NCBI GenBank assembly: GCA_028282905.1
Contig: JANQGW010000098.1
Span: 56,984 to 120,983 of the forward strand
DNA: 64,000 nucleotides
Source: Sedimentisphaerales bacterium
GTDB taxonomy: Bacteria > Planctomycetota > Phycisphaerae > Sedimentisphaerales > Anaerohalosphaeraceae
Direction of reading: 5' to 3'
In this document: one piece after another, positions 34,582 to 43,180 of the stretch
How positions within the stretch are numbered: position 1 is the stretch's first letter
How the letters are laid out: every line of letters starts with the position of its first letter
Notes under the pieces: generated by a model
Told to the model about the DNA's origin: nothing
The model's input: only the letters and a program-made list of their open reading frames with translations
Databases searched by the model: none
Program-made: the position numbers and the translations under genes

Positions 34582-35577
34582 TCAGGAAAAATGCAGTTCG
34601 ATGACTTCCTTGTCGCTGAGGATGTGTTCGCGGGGAATGTTCTGACCATCGTGGATATTCGGTGAGTTCCAGGCCCGGGCGGATTTGAGTTTTTCGGCCA
34701 GCTCTCGGTGGACCAGTACCGCCAGATCGTGAACGGTGCCGCCGCGTTTGAGGGTGAATGGATCGGTCATATCTGCCGGCTGGTGCGGCTTTTTCGCATA
34801 GACACGCACAACATCCAGCATCTCGAAAATCCGCTGCATCAGGGTCTCGGTCCCGTCACCGGTTTCGGAGGATATCTCGATATATTCAAACGGCCGCTCA
34901 GTCAGCTCTTTCAGCGTCTCCAGCGTACCGGCCGGGGCAATATCGGCTTTGGTCGCAATCACGAATGTCTTACGAGCCAGCCGGTTACCCAGTTCATCTT
35001 CAGAATCGAGCGATTCATCGAGAATCAGCCGGTGTGAATCCAGATAACCAATACAAACATCCATCTGCTTCAGCACTTCGCCAGCCAGGTCAATCACAAT
35101 CGCCAGCATATCAGCTCCGCGGTAGGTATTGACCAGCCCGGCCGGGGCGAATTCGGCAGTGATCGGCGGCGCATCGACCAGTTGAATCTTGACGTCCTCA
35201 TAAGCAGCCATCCCGGGCACCGGCTTGTCAGTGGCAAACGGATAATCGGCCACATTGACATGCGCCTTGGTCAGGGTTGCCAGGATCGTACTTTTGCCGC
35301 TGTTGGGCATTCCGACCAGGGCAATCTGGCCGGCACCGCCTTTGGGAACATGAAACACATCGACCTGCTTAGCCCCGCCCTTTTTGCCGCCGCCTTCCAT
35401 TGCAGCTTTGAGCTTGGAAATGCGTTTCTTCAGATCCGCCTGCATATGCTCGGTTCCCTTGTGCTTGGGAATCTCCCGCAGCATTTCCTCGAGTGCCAAC
35501 AATTTCTCATCGTCGGTCCCGGCAGCCTTATACCGTTCTTCTGCTTTCTTATATTGTTGTGTCAGGTTCGCTGGCAT
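34582..35577 (-). CDS. DRG-like Obg-family GTPase with TGS domain
   Basis: A 331-residue GTPase: a helical N-terminus (about 1-70), G1 GMPNSGKST (89-97), the G3 region DAPP (134-137, instead of the usual DxPG), G4 TKAD (208-211), and a C-terminal TGS domain (about 255-330, DPFTLKRGGTVHDLAVLVHRELAEKLKSAR). It resembles DRG-type GTPases of archaea and eukaryotes and a small set of bacterial relatives rather than ObgE, because it lacks the Obg fold and ends with TGS. A ribosome- or translation-linked role is inferred from the family. It follows the leu operon terminator and precedes the HEAT gene on the same strand. Confidence 0.88.
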   Translation of the reverse strand: MPANLTQQYKKAEERYKAAGTDDEKLLALEEMLREIPKHKGTEHMQADLKKRISKLKAAMEGGGKKGGAKQVDVFHVPKGGAGQIALVGMPNSGKSTILATLTKAHVNVADYPFATDKPVPGMAAYEDVKIQLVDAPPITAEFAPAGLVNTYRGADMLAIVIDLAGEVLKQMDVCIGYLDSHRLILDESLDSEDELGNRLARKTFVIATKADIAPAGTLETLKELTERPFEYIEISSETGDGTETLMQRIFEMLDVVRVYAKKPHQPADMTDPFTLKRGGTVHDLAVLVHRELAEKLKSARAWNSPNIHDGQNIPREHILSDKEVIELHFS

Positions 35578-35584
35578 TTTTTCA

Positions 35585-35616
35585 TTGTCAATTGATGATT
35601 GACGATTGATTATTAT
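35585..35616. repeat. GTCGATTGACGATTGA-type microrepeat, copy 2
   Basis: TCAATTGATGATTGACGATTGATTA lies directly upstream of the TGS GTPase start. Related to units at 31591 and 45624. Confidence 0.5.
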
Positions 35617-35628
35617 ACTGCATTCTAC

Positions 35629-35664
35629 AAAAAAACGCTGCCGGAGTCAATCCGACAGCGTTTA
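35629..35664 (-). terminator. Terminator of the leuACDB operon
   Basis: On the minus strand AACGCTGtCGGA / TCCGgCAGCGTT form a 12-bp stem with a 5-nt loop and a run of seven T. It separates leuB from the TGS GTPase gene. Confidence 0.85.
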
Positions 35665-35690
35665 TGAACTTTTCAATAATAAGCCAGAAC

Positions 35691-36776
35691 TTAGTCTGCG
35701 ACACGCTCTGCAACCATATCACCAACATCGCTGGTAGTATAGCCCATTTGCTTGGCCGCCAAGGATTTGAGCTTATTGGCTGTCACATCGCGAACAGCCG
35801 CGTCAATCTTCTTAGCCGCTTCGTCTTCGCCGAGCGTTTCGAGCATCATCTGCATGGCACAAATCGCGGCCAGCGGATTGATGACACCCATGCCGGTGTA
35901 TTTCGGTGCCGAGCCGCCAATCGGCTCAAACATACTGACACCTTCGGGGTTGATGTTTCCACCGGCAGCAATGCCCATGCCGCCCTGCGTCATGGCGCCC
36001 AGATCGGTAATGATATCACCAAACAGGTTGCCGGTCACCAGCACATCGAACCATTCGGGGCTTTTGACCATCCACATGCAGGTCGCATCGACGTGGTAGT
36101 AATCGCGTCGAATATCCGGATAATCCCGCTCACCCATTTCATGGAACGCTCGTTCCCACAGACCATAAACATAGGTCAGTACATTAGTCTTGCCGACCAG
36201 GCCGACGGTGTTTTCATCGCCAACGCCGCGAGCTTTTTTACCGTGCTTGCGGGCATATTCAAAGGCGTACTTCAACGCACGATCGATCTGGAAACGCGTA
36301 TAGACAGCCGTTTGAGTGGCCACTTCGTGCGGGGTATTTTCCATCATAAGCCCACCGGAGCCGGTGTAGATATCGCCTGAGTTTTCACGTACGACAACAT
36401 AGTCGATTTCCTTCGGGCCTTTATCCTTGAGCGGGGTTTCCACACCGGGAAACAGGCGAACCGGACGCAGATTGATGTACTGGTCCATCTCGAACCGCAT
36501 CCGAAGCAGCAGGCCTTTTTCGAGAATACCGGGCTTGATGTCCGGGTGACCGATCGCACCCAGCAGAATCGCGTCCTGCTTCTTAAGCTCATCGACCGCG
36601 CCGTCCGGCAGGATTTCGCCGGTCCGTTTATAGCGTTCGCCGCCAAAATCATATTCGGTCTGTTCGACCTTAAAACCGAACTTCGCCGCGGCGGCTTCCA
36701 TCACCTTGACTGCTTCAACCGTTACTTCCGGGCCGGTACCGTCACCGCCCATCACACCAATCTTGTACGTCTTCAT
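35691..36776 (-). CDS. leuB: 3-isopropylmalate dehydrogenase
   Basis: NAD-dependent oxidative decarboxylation of 3-isopropylmalate, the third step of leucine synthesis. Seen: IGVMGGDGTGPEV (N-terminal beta-hydroxyacid dehydrogenase motif), the substrate arginines in MRFEMDQYINLRPVRL, YVVVRENSGDIYTG, the metal-binding aspartates in VTGNLFGDIITDLGAM, and the NAD loop EPIGGSAPKYTGMGVINPLA. At 361 aa it has the usual length. AAAGGATAAGTTTG precedes ATG 36776. This branch also contains tartrate/homoisocitrate dehydrogenases, but adjacency to leuA, leuC and leuD decides the call. Last gene of the operon. Confidence 0.93.
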   Translation of the reverse strand: MKTYKIGVMGGDGTGPEVTVEAVKVMEAAAAKFGFKVEQTEYDFGGERYKRTGEILPDGAVDELKKQDAILLGAIGHPDIKPGILEKGLLLRMRFEMDQYINLRPVRLFPGVETPLKDKGPKEIDYVVVRENSGDIYTGSGGLMMENTPHEVATQTAVYTRFQIDRALKYAFEYARKHGKKARGVGDENTVGLVGKTNVLTYVYGLWERAFHEMGERDYPDIRRDYYHVDATCMWMVKSPEWFDVLVTGNLFGDIITDLGAMTQGGMGIAAGGNINPEGVSMFEPIGGSAPKYTGMGVINPLAAICAMQMMLETLGEDEAAKKIDAAVRDVTANKLKSLAAKQMGYTTSDVGDMVAERVAD

Positions 36777-36825
36777 CAAACTTATCCTTTCTCAATTACT
36801 TGTGAGTTTTCTTTATGGTTATGCG

Positions 36826-37311
36826 TTAAGCATTTTTCTTTTTAATATGCGGCAACAGTCCGCCGTCATTAACGATTTCGAGAGCAAAGTCCGGCAGCGG
36901 CGTAAATTCGATTTTTGCCCCCTGCGTCTTGTTATCGATGGTACCGTCCTTATAATCTATCTCCAGCTCGTCGCCGTCGTTGATTTTATCCAGTGCGCCG
37001 TGCAGTTCGATGGGGTAGAAGCCGCAATTGATACAGTTGCGATAGAAGATTCGGGCAAACGAATGAGCGATGACCGCACCGACTTTGGCGCCCTGAATCG
37101 CCCAGACGGCGTGCTCGCGGCTGGAGCCGCAGCCGAAATCATCACCGCAAACAATCACATCGCCTTCACCACACTTACCGACAAATTCCGTATCCAGATC
37201 TTCCATGCAATGTGTCGCCAATTCAACCGGATCATCCGTATTCAGATACCGCGCCGGGATAATCTCATCCGTATTGACATGGTCGCGTTTATAAACATGT
37301 GCTTTTGCCAT
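36826..37311 (-). CDS. leuD: 3-isopropylmalate dehydratase small subunit
   Basis: Swivel subunit of the LeuCD isomerase that interconverts 2- and 3-isopropylmalate. Starts [23 protein letters not shown] and carries [20 protein letters not shown], the conserved small-subunit motif. At 161 aa it is the short archaeal/bacterial type that pairs with a LeuC of about 420 aa. GCAGGAG precedes the ATG. It lies 57 bp downstream of leuC on the minus strand. Confidence 0.94.
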   Translation of the reverse strand: MAKAHVYKRDHVNTDEIIPARYLNTDDPVELATHCMEDLDTEFVGKCGEGDVIVCGDDFGCGSSREHAVWAIQGAKVGAVIAHSFARIFYRNCINCGFYPIELHGALDKINDGDELEIDYKDGTIDNKTQGAKIEFTPLPDFALEIVNDGGLLPHIKKKNA

Positions 37312-37368
37312 TTTTTTCTCCTGCTAAATGAAACCGCAAGTTCAGCGGATTATCACAGATTTTTATTG

Positions 37369-38631
37369 TTATAAATATTTTCTTGGGTCGGCGAGTTTGC
37401 CTTCGACGGCACTGGCCGCGGCGGTTGCCGGGTTGGCCAGGAACACCTCGCTCGTGGGGTCGCCCATGCGTCCAACAAAGTTTCGGTTGGTCGAACTGAT
37501 ACATTTTTCGCCTGAGCCAAGCACGCCCATGAAACCGCCCAGGCATGCGCCGCACGTCGGAGCACTGATCACACAGCCGGCACTGTAGAAAATATCAAAC
37601 AGGCCTTCATCCTGGCACTGTTTCCAGATGCCGGGTGTGGCAGGCACGATAATCGTACGAATGGCCACTTCTTTGCCCTTCATAACCTCTGCGGCCAGTC
37701 GGAAATCTTCAATCCGGCCGTTGGTGCAGCTTCCAATGTAGCACTGGTCCATCTCCAGACCGGCACATTCGCCGATCGGTGTACCGTTACTGGGCAAATT
37801 CGGCAAGGCCACCAGCGGTTCGAGCGTCGAGCAGTCAATGGTATCTTCATGAACATACTCGGCATCCGGGTCAGACTGGAACACGTCCCAATCCTGTCGG
37901 CCTTTGAGGCGTCCCTTGAGATATTCTTCCGTCGTTTCGTCACAAGCGATAATCGCGTTTTTGCCGCCCGCTTCGATGGCCATATTCGTAATCGTCATGC
38001 GGGCTTCCATCGACAACTCCTTGATGGTCGGGCCGACATATTCGATGGCTTTGTACAATGCGCCATCAGTACCGATGCGGCGGATAACCTCCAGCACGAT
38101 ATCCTTGCTGTAAACACCCTTCGGCAATGAACCGTTCAGCGTAAATTTCATGGACGCGGGTACTTTGAACCACAGTTCGCCGGTCGCAATCGCCGCAGCC
38201 AGATCAGTTGAACCAATCCCGGATGAAAAACAGCCGAACGCACCATAGGTGCAGGTATGTGAGTCGCCGCCGACGATCACTTCACCCGGACGGACGTGAC
38301 CCTGTTCCGGCAATAGTGCATGACAGACGCCGGCCTTGCCCAGCGGGTAAAAGTACTTGATGTTCTTTTCCTTTACCCAGGCGACCAGCCGCTTGTGCAG
38401 TTCAGCACTTTTAATATCCTTGGCCGGCTGAAAGTGGTCCGGCGTCACATAAATCTTTTCATTGTCAAAGACCTTGTCCAGTCCATATTCTTTGAGCTTG
38501 GACACACCCGACGGCGTCGTCACATCATGACACATCACACCGTCGATCTTGGCGTTTACAATGTCGCCGGCCTTGACGCTTGTCTTACCCGCAGCACGGG
38601 CAAAAATTTTCTCCGTTATCGTCATTCCCAT
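37369..38631 (-). CDS. leuC: 3-isopropylmalate dehydratase large subunit
   Basis: [4Fe-4S] aconitase-type subunit. Seen: Fe-S ligands in [10 protein letters not shown] and [32 protein letters not shown], and a normal N-terminus ([25 protein letters not shown]). At 420 aa it is the shorter HacA-like/archaeal type rather than the 465-aa proteobacterial LeuC. CGGAG lies before ATG 38631; an internal ATG two codons later is possible. Homoaconitase activity cannot be excluded by sequence alone, but the leuA-C-D-B order favours leucine synthesis. Confidence 0.94.
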   Translation of the reverse strand: MGMTITEKIFARAAGKTSVKAGDIVNAKIDGVMCHDVTTPSGVSKLKEYGLDKVFDNEKIYVTPDHFQPAKDIKSAELHKRLVAWVKEKNIKYFYPLGKAGVCHALLPEQGHVRPGEVIVGGDSHTCTYGAFGCFSSGIGSTDLAAAIATGELWFKVPASMKFTLNGSLPKGVYSKDIVLEVIRRIGTDGALYKAIEYVGPTIKELSMEARMTITNMAIEAGGKNAIIACDETTEEYLKGRLKGRQDWDVFQSDPDAEYVHEDTIDCSTLEPLVALPNLPSNGTPIGECAGLEMDQCYIGSCTNGRIEDFRLAAEVMKGKEVAIRTIIVPATPGIWKQCQDEGLFDIFYSAGCVISAPTCGACLGGFMGVLGSGEKCISSTNRNFVGRMGDPTSEVFLANPATAAASAVEGKLADPRKYL

Positions 38632-38669
38632 AACTTATACTCCGTTAGAGTTCGCTTATCTGATTTTTT

Positions 38670-38730
38670 ACCATGAAGTTCATGAAGGATAAATATTATA
38701 AAACTTCATGCTCTTCATGCACTTCATGGT
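38670..38730. repeat. Inverted repeat between leuA and leuC (ACCATGAAGT...ACTTCATGGT)
   Basis: A 19-bp arm (17 matches) separated by an AT-rich 23-bp centre, itself built from CATGAAG/CTTCATG blocks. No T tract follows, so it looks like an intercistronic mRNA hairpin or a mobile palindrome rather than a terminator. Confidence 0.65.
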
Positions 38731-38750
38731 TACAAACCATTGTTCAATTT

Positions 38751-40307
38751 TTATAAGTCAACTTTCGTGGCCGCTTTGTCATCGGTCTGGACAGTCAGCA
38801 TCCGATTGATCGCATCGACGTAGGCTTTGGCACTGGCTTCGATAATATCCGTCGAGACGCCGCGGCCGATAAACGTCCGCCCTGCCTCATTTTTGATCTG
38901 TGCGGTCGCTTCACCCATCGCTTCTTTACCGCCGGTAATCGCCCGGATCGAATAATGATCCAGCTTCGGTGATTGGCCCGTCGCCAGACGAATGGCCTCG
39001 TATGCCGCGTCAACCGGTCCGTCACCACAGGCCGCCGCCTGATGCACCTCGTCGTCAGCGGTACGAATCTTCACCGCACCGGTCGGCAGCGTACCGGTAC
39101 CGCTGGTCACGTTGAGGTATTCCAGCCGATAAACCTGTTCGACCATGCGAACCTCGTCGTTGATAATTGCGGCGATGTCCTCGTCGAAGATTTCCTTTTT
39201 CTTGTCGGCTATTTCAAGGAACTTTTCATAGGCCGTCTGCAGTTCTTCCTCGGTCAACTGATAACCAAGCTGCTTGCAGCGATCCACAAAACCGTGGCGA
39301 CCGGAATGGCGTCCGAGAACCATACGCGAACCGGACAGGCCGATCATCTCCGGCGTCATTATTTCATATGTCTCGCGATGTTTTAAAATGCCGTCCACGT
39401 GAATGCCCGACTCGTGGGCGAAGGCGTTGGCACCGACAATCGCCTTGTTCGGCTGAATCACAAAACCGGTCAACTGCGAAACCAACTGGCTCGCCCGGTA
39501 AATCTCTTTGGTATTGATATTGGATGTCACGTTCGGCTCGAAGAAATCCTCGCGGGTGTGAATCGCCATGACGATTTCTTCCATCGCCGCATTGCCGGCC
39601 CGCTCGCCGAGACCATTGATGGTACACTCAACCTGCCGGGCACCGTTGCGAACACCGGCCAAAGAATTAGCGGTCGCAACGCCGAGGTCATTGTGGCAGT
39701 GTGTGCTCAGGACGGCTTTTTCGATGCCTTTGACATTGGCCTTGAGCTTGGCGATGATCTGGCCATACTCATATGGCAGCACATATCCGACAGTATCCGG
39801 AATATTCAGTGTTGTCGCGCCGGCTTCGATGACGGCGGCGAGAATTTCGTACAAAAATTCCATTTCGCTGCGGCAGGCATCCTCCGGTGAAAATTCCACC
39901 TCGTCGGCGTGTTCACAGGCACATTTAACCGCTTCAACCGCCATTTTCAGCACTTCATCCGGTTTTTTGCGGAGCTTATACTCCATATGAATCGGGCTGG
40001 TGGCGATAAACGTGTGAATCCGGCTCTTTTTCGCCGGGGTCAGGGCTTTGCCTGCCGCCTCGATATCCTTGGCATTGGCACGTGCCAGGCCGCAGATTGT
40101 TACACCGGAAATCTGCTCAGCGCACAGCTTAGTCGCCTCAAACTGGGCCGGCGAAGACACTGGGAAACCCGCCTCGATAACATCCACACCCAATTTCGCC
40201 AATTGATGGGCAATTTCGAGCTTTTCGCTGATGGAAAGGGCCGCACCCGGCGACTGTTCACCATCGCGCAACGTCGTATCAAATATTGTCACATGTTCTG
40301 CTGACAT
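38751..40307 (-). CDS. leuA: 2-isopropylmalate synthase
   Basis: Condenses acetyl-CoA with 2-oxoisovalerate, the first committed step of leucine synthesis. Seen: DTTLRDGEQSPG (from residue 10) with metal/substrate residues, STHCHNDLGVATANSLAGV (HxH metal ligands), NGLGERAGNAAMEEIV, and a C-terminal LeuA dimer/regulatory domain (about 390-500), which in the family binds leucine for feedback inhibition. At 518 aa it has the usual length for LeuA type 1. ATG 40307 is chosen because GGAG lies 6 nt upstream; ATG 40319 overlaps that site. First structural gene of leuACDB, behind a 190-nt leader with a hydrophobic micro-ORF. Confidence 0.95.
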   Translation of the reverse strand: MSAEHVTIFDTTLRDGEQSPGAALSISEKLEIAHQLAKLGVDVIEAGFPVSSPAQFEATKLCAEQISGVTICGLARANAKDIEAAGKALTPAKKSRIHTFIATSPIHMEYKLRKKPDEVLKMAVEAVKCACEHADEVEFSPEDACRSEMEFLYEILAAVIEAGATTLNIPDTVGYVLPYEYGQIIAKLKANVKGIEKAVLSTHCHNDLGVATANSLAGVRNGARQVECTINGLGERAGNAAMEEIVMAIHTREDFFEPNVTSNINTKEIYRASQLVSQLTGFVIQPNKAIVGANAFAHESGIHVDGILKHRETYEIMTPEMIGLSGSRMVLGRHSGRHGFVDRCKQLGYQLTEEELQTAYEKFLEIADKKKEIFDEDIAAIINDEVRMVEQVYRLEYLNVTSGTGTLPTGAVKIRTADDEVHQAAACGDGPVDAAYEAIRLATGQSPKLDHYSIRAITGGKEAMGEATAQIKNEAGRTFIGRGVSTDIIEASAKAYVDAINRMLTVQTDDKAATKVDL

Positions 40308-40494
40308 AGCTAACTCCATATTTTAAAAGGTGTTACAGAGCTTATTGTGCAACATTCCGAGTCCCCCGCCGTTTCGAAACGTCTAAAGAGATTGTTCCAA
40401 TCTCACCAAATAAGGGGCCTATTATGCACAAAATAAGCGCAAAAATCCACTGGAAAGTGAAAAATACGTTGGTTTAGGGGGATATGTAGGAAGT

Positions 40495-40587
40495 TTAAGC
40501 GCCGCAGGGGCGCAGGATCAGCAGACCGCCAAGGACGGCTGTAAGAATGACAAATTGTCCGTTGTTCTGCTGCATGAAGGACATCAT
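40495..40587 (-). CDS. Candidate 30-residue leader peptide or membrane micropeptide upstream of leuA
   Basis: Short frame beginning MMSFMQQNNGQF and continuing VILTAVLGGLLIL before RPCGA and a TAA stop. A strong Shine-Dalgarno GGGGGAAGG (40595-40603) lies 7 nt upstream. Nine of residues 13-25 are Leu, Ile or Val, including five Leu codons. This fits either a branched-chain amino acid leader peptide (188 nt before leuA) or a one-helix membrane peptide. No classic attenuator with a U tract was seen between it and leuA, so regulation is inference. Confidence 0.4.
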   Translation of the reverse strand: MMSFMQQNNGQFVILTAVLGGLLILRPCGA

Positions 40588-40684
40588 ACGCAATCCTTCC
40601 CCCAAAGTACAACTTAAATCCTAAAATTTTCCCTAAAAACCATCCTCTGGGCAGCAACCCTGATTTTTCATGGCATCAAATCTG

Positions 40685-41206
40685 TCATGGTGTGACTACT
40701 CTCACCCAACGCTTAATATAAAATACTTGCCTCTTTTTCGGGTAATGAAAGAACTCAATCAAGTACGCCTTATTCGAGGGAGCATTGGTATACTCATTAA
40801 AGCGATATGTAATAAGATCGCCACTTTTCCGAAGAGCACGTCTAACGAGTTTGTCCTTCTCAGGGTCCCCTGATGTTTCTTTGATCTCTTCCGGCCACCA
40901 AGCCGGAGGATTACTGCCTGCATAAAAAAAGAAATCCAACTCTTCGAGAGACAAGTGATCAATAATCTTTTCAAGGCAAGCTTCGTCCGCATAATCAAAT
41001 TGAATATAATATGCTGGAAATCCTTTGTCACTATTGTCACATTCATAGTGAATATTTTCAATCCCTCTCAGCGATTTCAAGCCCAGATGCTGCCGCAATT
41101 TCATTTGAGGAGAGTTCAACCAGAAATACATTATGCCAGCAACAATGACTATGCTGGCAATAGTAAGAAGAAGCCTATGTTTCGTAATTTTTACTGCACT
41201 GAACAT
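40685..41206 (-). CDS. Membrane-anchored hypothetical protein
   Basis: A 173-residue protein with one N-terminal membrane helix (LLLTIASIVIVAGIMYFWL) and an exported domain containing IHYECDNSDKGFPAYYIQFDYADEACLEKIIDHLSL, then NPPAWWPEEI and a final FHYPKKRQVFYIKRW. Function unknown. It shares the order HxYY / FxxxEECLE-like helix / PPxWWPEE / QVxY strand with the 44614 protein, so the two look like distant paralogues. The start is ATG 41206, because AAGGGAGTGATA precedes it. More AT-rich than its neighbours. Confidence 0.65.
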   Translation of the reverse strand: MFSAVKITKHRLLLTIASIVIVAGIMYFWLNSPQMKLRQHLGLKSLRGIENIHYECDNSDKGFPAYYIQFDYADEACLEKIIDHLSLEELDFFFYAGSNPPAWWPEEIKETSGDPEKDKLVRRALRKSGDLITYRFNEYTNAPSNKAYLIEFFHYPKKRQVFYIKRWVRVVTP

Positions 41207-41301
41207 TATCACTCCCTTCAATGCATCCAAGATTATCTATTGCCTACGGAGACAATTTAAATATCCAATATATCTTGTATGCAGGTGCCCCGACTGACCA
41301 A

Positions 41302-41763
41302 TCACATCGGTTTTCCGCATTCCTGGCAGAATTTTGAGTCTTCCTCGTTCAATTTCCCGCATTCGCGGCACTTAATCATAATCACCTGCTGCGGCACAGA
41401 ATGGCCTCCGCCCAAGTTATTGAGGTTGATATCAGCTTCATCAAGGGCATCCTTGACCATGCCGCCGCCCATGCGCGACCACGGTTCCAGGTCTTCGCGA
41501 GCCTTTTCCGGATCCAGCACCAACCCCGACCCGGCGGAACCTTTGGCGGCAACATTGCGTATAAAACCACCGGCTACAATCAGTCCGAATCCAATGAATG
41601 CCGCGATAAATGCCGCGGGAATAGCCCCGCTGTCAATATTTCCGGACATCACCGACAATGGGCCAACAATAAAAGGTATTCCAAACAGGCAGCCGCCAAT
41701 GATTTGTAGAACCAGGCCGATGCCGTAAGCGCCCTTCCGCTCATCTGATATTTTCCGTGTCAC
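41302..41763 (-). CDS. Two-helix membrane protein with C-terminal zinc ribbon
   Basis: A 153-residue protein: two hydrophobic segments (GIGLVLQIIGGCLFGIPFIVGPLSVM and IPAAFIAAFIGFGLIVAGGFI), a flexible linker, then a zinc ribbon of the CxxC...CxxC type (KCRECGKLNEEDSKFCQECGKPM). The start is GTG 41763 with AAGGAG 8 nt upstream. Topology suggests the ribbon is cytoplasmic. Function unknown. Confidence 0.75.
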   Translation of the reverse strand: MTRKISDERKGAYGIGLVLQIIGGCLFGIPFIVGPLSVMSGNIDSGAIPAAFIAAFIGFGLIVAGGFIRNVAAKGSAGSGLVLDPEKAREDLEPWSRMGGGMVKDALDEADINLNNLGGGHSVPQQVIMIKCRECGKLNEEDSKFCQECGKPM

Positions 41764-41861
41764 AGGTCATACTCCTTGTTTTGTGTTGATTTTCAACCAT
41801 CTTAGTCCTTTGACGCCGCCCTGTCAATAGACGACAAAATCGGCCCGGTGTTTCATTTTTA

Positions 41862-41890
41862 TTGAGAATTTCGCCAAAAAGCATTAAAAT
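41862..41890 (+). promoter_or_regulatory. Promoter of the holin-like gene
   Basis: TTGAGA (41862-41867), 17 bp, TAAAAT (41885-41890), about 35 bp before the ribosome site. Confidence 0.5.
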
Positions 41891-41932
41891 AGAAGTGTCA
41901 ACCGTTTAGAAAATTCAAACGGGAGGTGTCTT

Positions 41933-42196
41933 ATGAAGCTGAATATTAAGGCGTTTGCGTTGACTTGCGGGACACTCTGGGCTGTCGGAGTGTTTTTTCT
42001 AACGTGGTGGCTAATTTTTCTGGAAGGCCCCGAACCGGCGGGCTGTTTTCTGAACCGTGTGTATAAGGGCTATACCATGACGCCCATGGGCAGTGTGATC
42101 GGTGCGGTCTGGGGATTTTTCGACGCGGCCATCGGCGGCGCGATTTTTGCCTGGCTGTATAACCTGCTGGTCGGTAAAATGACAAAAACGCAATAA
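41933..42196 (+). CDS. Small two-helix membrane protein (often annotated bacteriophage holin)
   Basis: An 87-residue protein with two membrane helices (AFALTCGTLWAVGVFFLTWWLIFL and SVIGAVWGFFDAAIGGAIFAWLYNLLVG) and the conserved middle RVYKGYTMTPMGS. The family is labelled 'bacteriophage holin' in databases, but it is common on chromosomes without prophage; no phage gene is nearby, so lysis is not implied. CGGGAGG precedes the ATG. A frameshifted copy of its 3' end lies at 42757-42862. Confidence 0.75.
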   Translation: MKLNIKAFALTCGTLWAVGVFFLTWWLIFLEGPEPAGCFLNRVYKGYTMTPMGSVIGAVWGFFDAAIGGAIFAWLYNLLVGKMTKTQ

Positions 42197-42227
42197 AACC
42201 AAACTTTTATTTCGTGAAAGGAGTCAC

Positions 42228-42695
42228 ATGAAACGCACATTCACTATCATCTCACTCGGTATAGCCGCGTTATTGCTGTCTTCCTGCGGACTGACACAAT
42301 CCAAAGTCGCCGCAATTGAAGGACAGGTTCTGACAGCGCATGAGCAAATGGTTACTGCGGCTGAAAATCTCGATGCCGAAACAATGTTCGAGACGATTCT
42401 GGATTCTGATGAAACCATCATCCAGAACAATAACCGCGTGCAGAATCGCTCGCAGGCTCTCAAATCTATCCGCGACAGTTTCGTCGGCCTGAGCAGCCTG
42501 CGTTATGAATTTACGCAAAAGCAGGTAACAGTCTTATCTCCGACCACAGCAGAACTGACCGTCAAGGGCACTTCCACCGCGGTCACCCGGCAGGAGCAAT
42601 CATTTACAGCAGCGTTCAGCCAAAACCTGCAATTCGTCCGCACAAAAGCCGGCTGGAAACTGCAATACGCCCACCACGTCGTCGAAGCAGACTAA
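42228..42695 (+). CDS. Lipoprotein with NTF2/SnoaL-like domain
   Basis: A 155-residue lipoprotein (lipobox LSSC, Cys20) followed by a cone-shaped NTF2-like fold: helix AEGQVLTAHEQMVTAAENLDAETMFETIL-like, then beta-rich YEFTQKQVTVLSPTTAELTVKGTST and LQFVRTKAGWKLQYAHHVVE. This matches DUF4440/SnoaL-like domains with unknown ligand. GAAAGGAG precedes the ATG; the holin-like gene ends 31 bp upstream. Confidence 0.8.
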   Translation: MKRTFTIISLGIAALLLSSCGLTQSKVAAIEGQVLTAHEQMVTAAENLDAETMFETILDSDETIIQNNNRVQNRSQALKSIRDSFVGLSSLRYEFTQKQVTVLSPTTAELTVKGTSTAVTRQEQSFTAAFSQNLQFVRTKAGWKLQYAHHVVEAD

Positions 42696-42721
42696 AATCT
42701 AAAGATCCCAACAAAACCTTT

Positions 42722-42760
42722 TGTCATTCCCGTCAAGGAATGTCACCCCCGAACTTGATC
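42722..42760. repeat. Partial REP-like unit at a duplication breakpoint
   Basis: TGTCATTCCCGTCAAGGAATG and CCCGAACTTGATCCGG belong to the same family as the unit at 49475. It directly abuts the holin-like gene fragment. Confidence 0.55.
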
Positions 42761-42862
42761 CGGAGTGGTTTGGAGTTTTTTCGACGCGGCCATCGGCGGA
42801 GCTATGTTCGTCTGGTGTATAACCTGCTGGCCGGTTAAATGCCCCAAACACAATAAACACAA
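42757..42862 (+). pseudogene. Broken 3' fragment of the holin-like gene
   Basis: TTTTTCGACGCGGCCATCGG and then TATAACCTGCTGG, through to the ACAATAAAC-AC tail, match 42100-42205 of the intact gene with scattered substitutions and indels. The frame is shifted and no start codon or promoter is present, so this is a degraded partial duplication. Confidence 0.75.
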
Positions 42863-43180
42863 ACATTTTCCGGAGGAATTACGAATAGAATATATTCTAT
42901 ATCTTTATGTTTAATTTCGTCATAATGCTCGTTTGGCTGTAAGTACTCAAATGCAAAATTAAACGTTTAATCCGTTAGTTAAAAACGGTTTTGGGGATAG
43001 AATCTTCTTGACCCTGCACCAGTGTTTTTTGTAGAATGATCGATATCAGTAGTAAAGAATCGTGTTTTTAACTGTTTAGACGGAAATCCTAATAGCTTAA
43101 CATTTGTTTACACAGCTACAAACAGGATATTGAACACACGACGCCAAAATGTTCACTGTTGTCCAAAATGGAGATGTGGA
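42863..43180. other. Regulatory interval upstream of the prepilin-like gene
   Basis: Holds a perfect 16-bp palindrome ATAGAATATATTCTAT (42885-42900) and a promoter TTGACC (43008-43013), 18 bp, TAGAAT (43032-43037). The transcript leader would be about 135 nt. No small gene is visible. Confidence 0.45.

Noticed and set aside
40308..40660. T-box or classic attenuator upstream of leuA
   Set aside because: No T-box consensus (AGGGTGG-type) and no U-tract terminator was seen; only the candidate leader peptide is kept.
41933..42196. Prophage remnant because of the 'holin' label
   Set aside because: No other phage gene is present and the family is widespread on chromosomes outside prophages.
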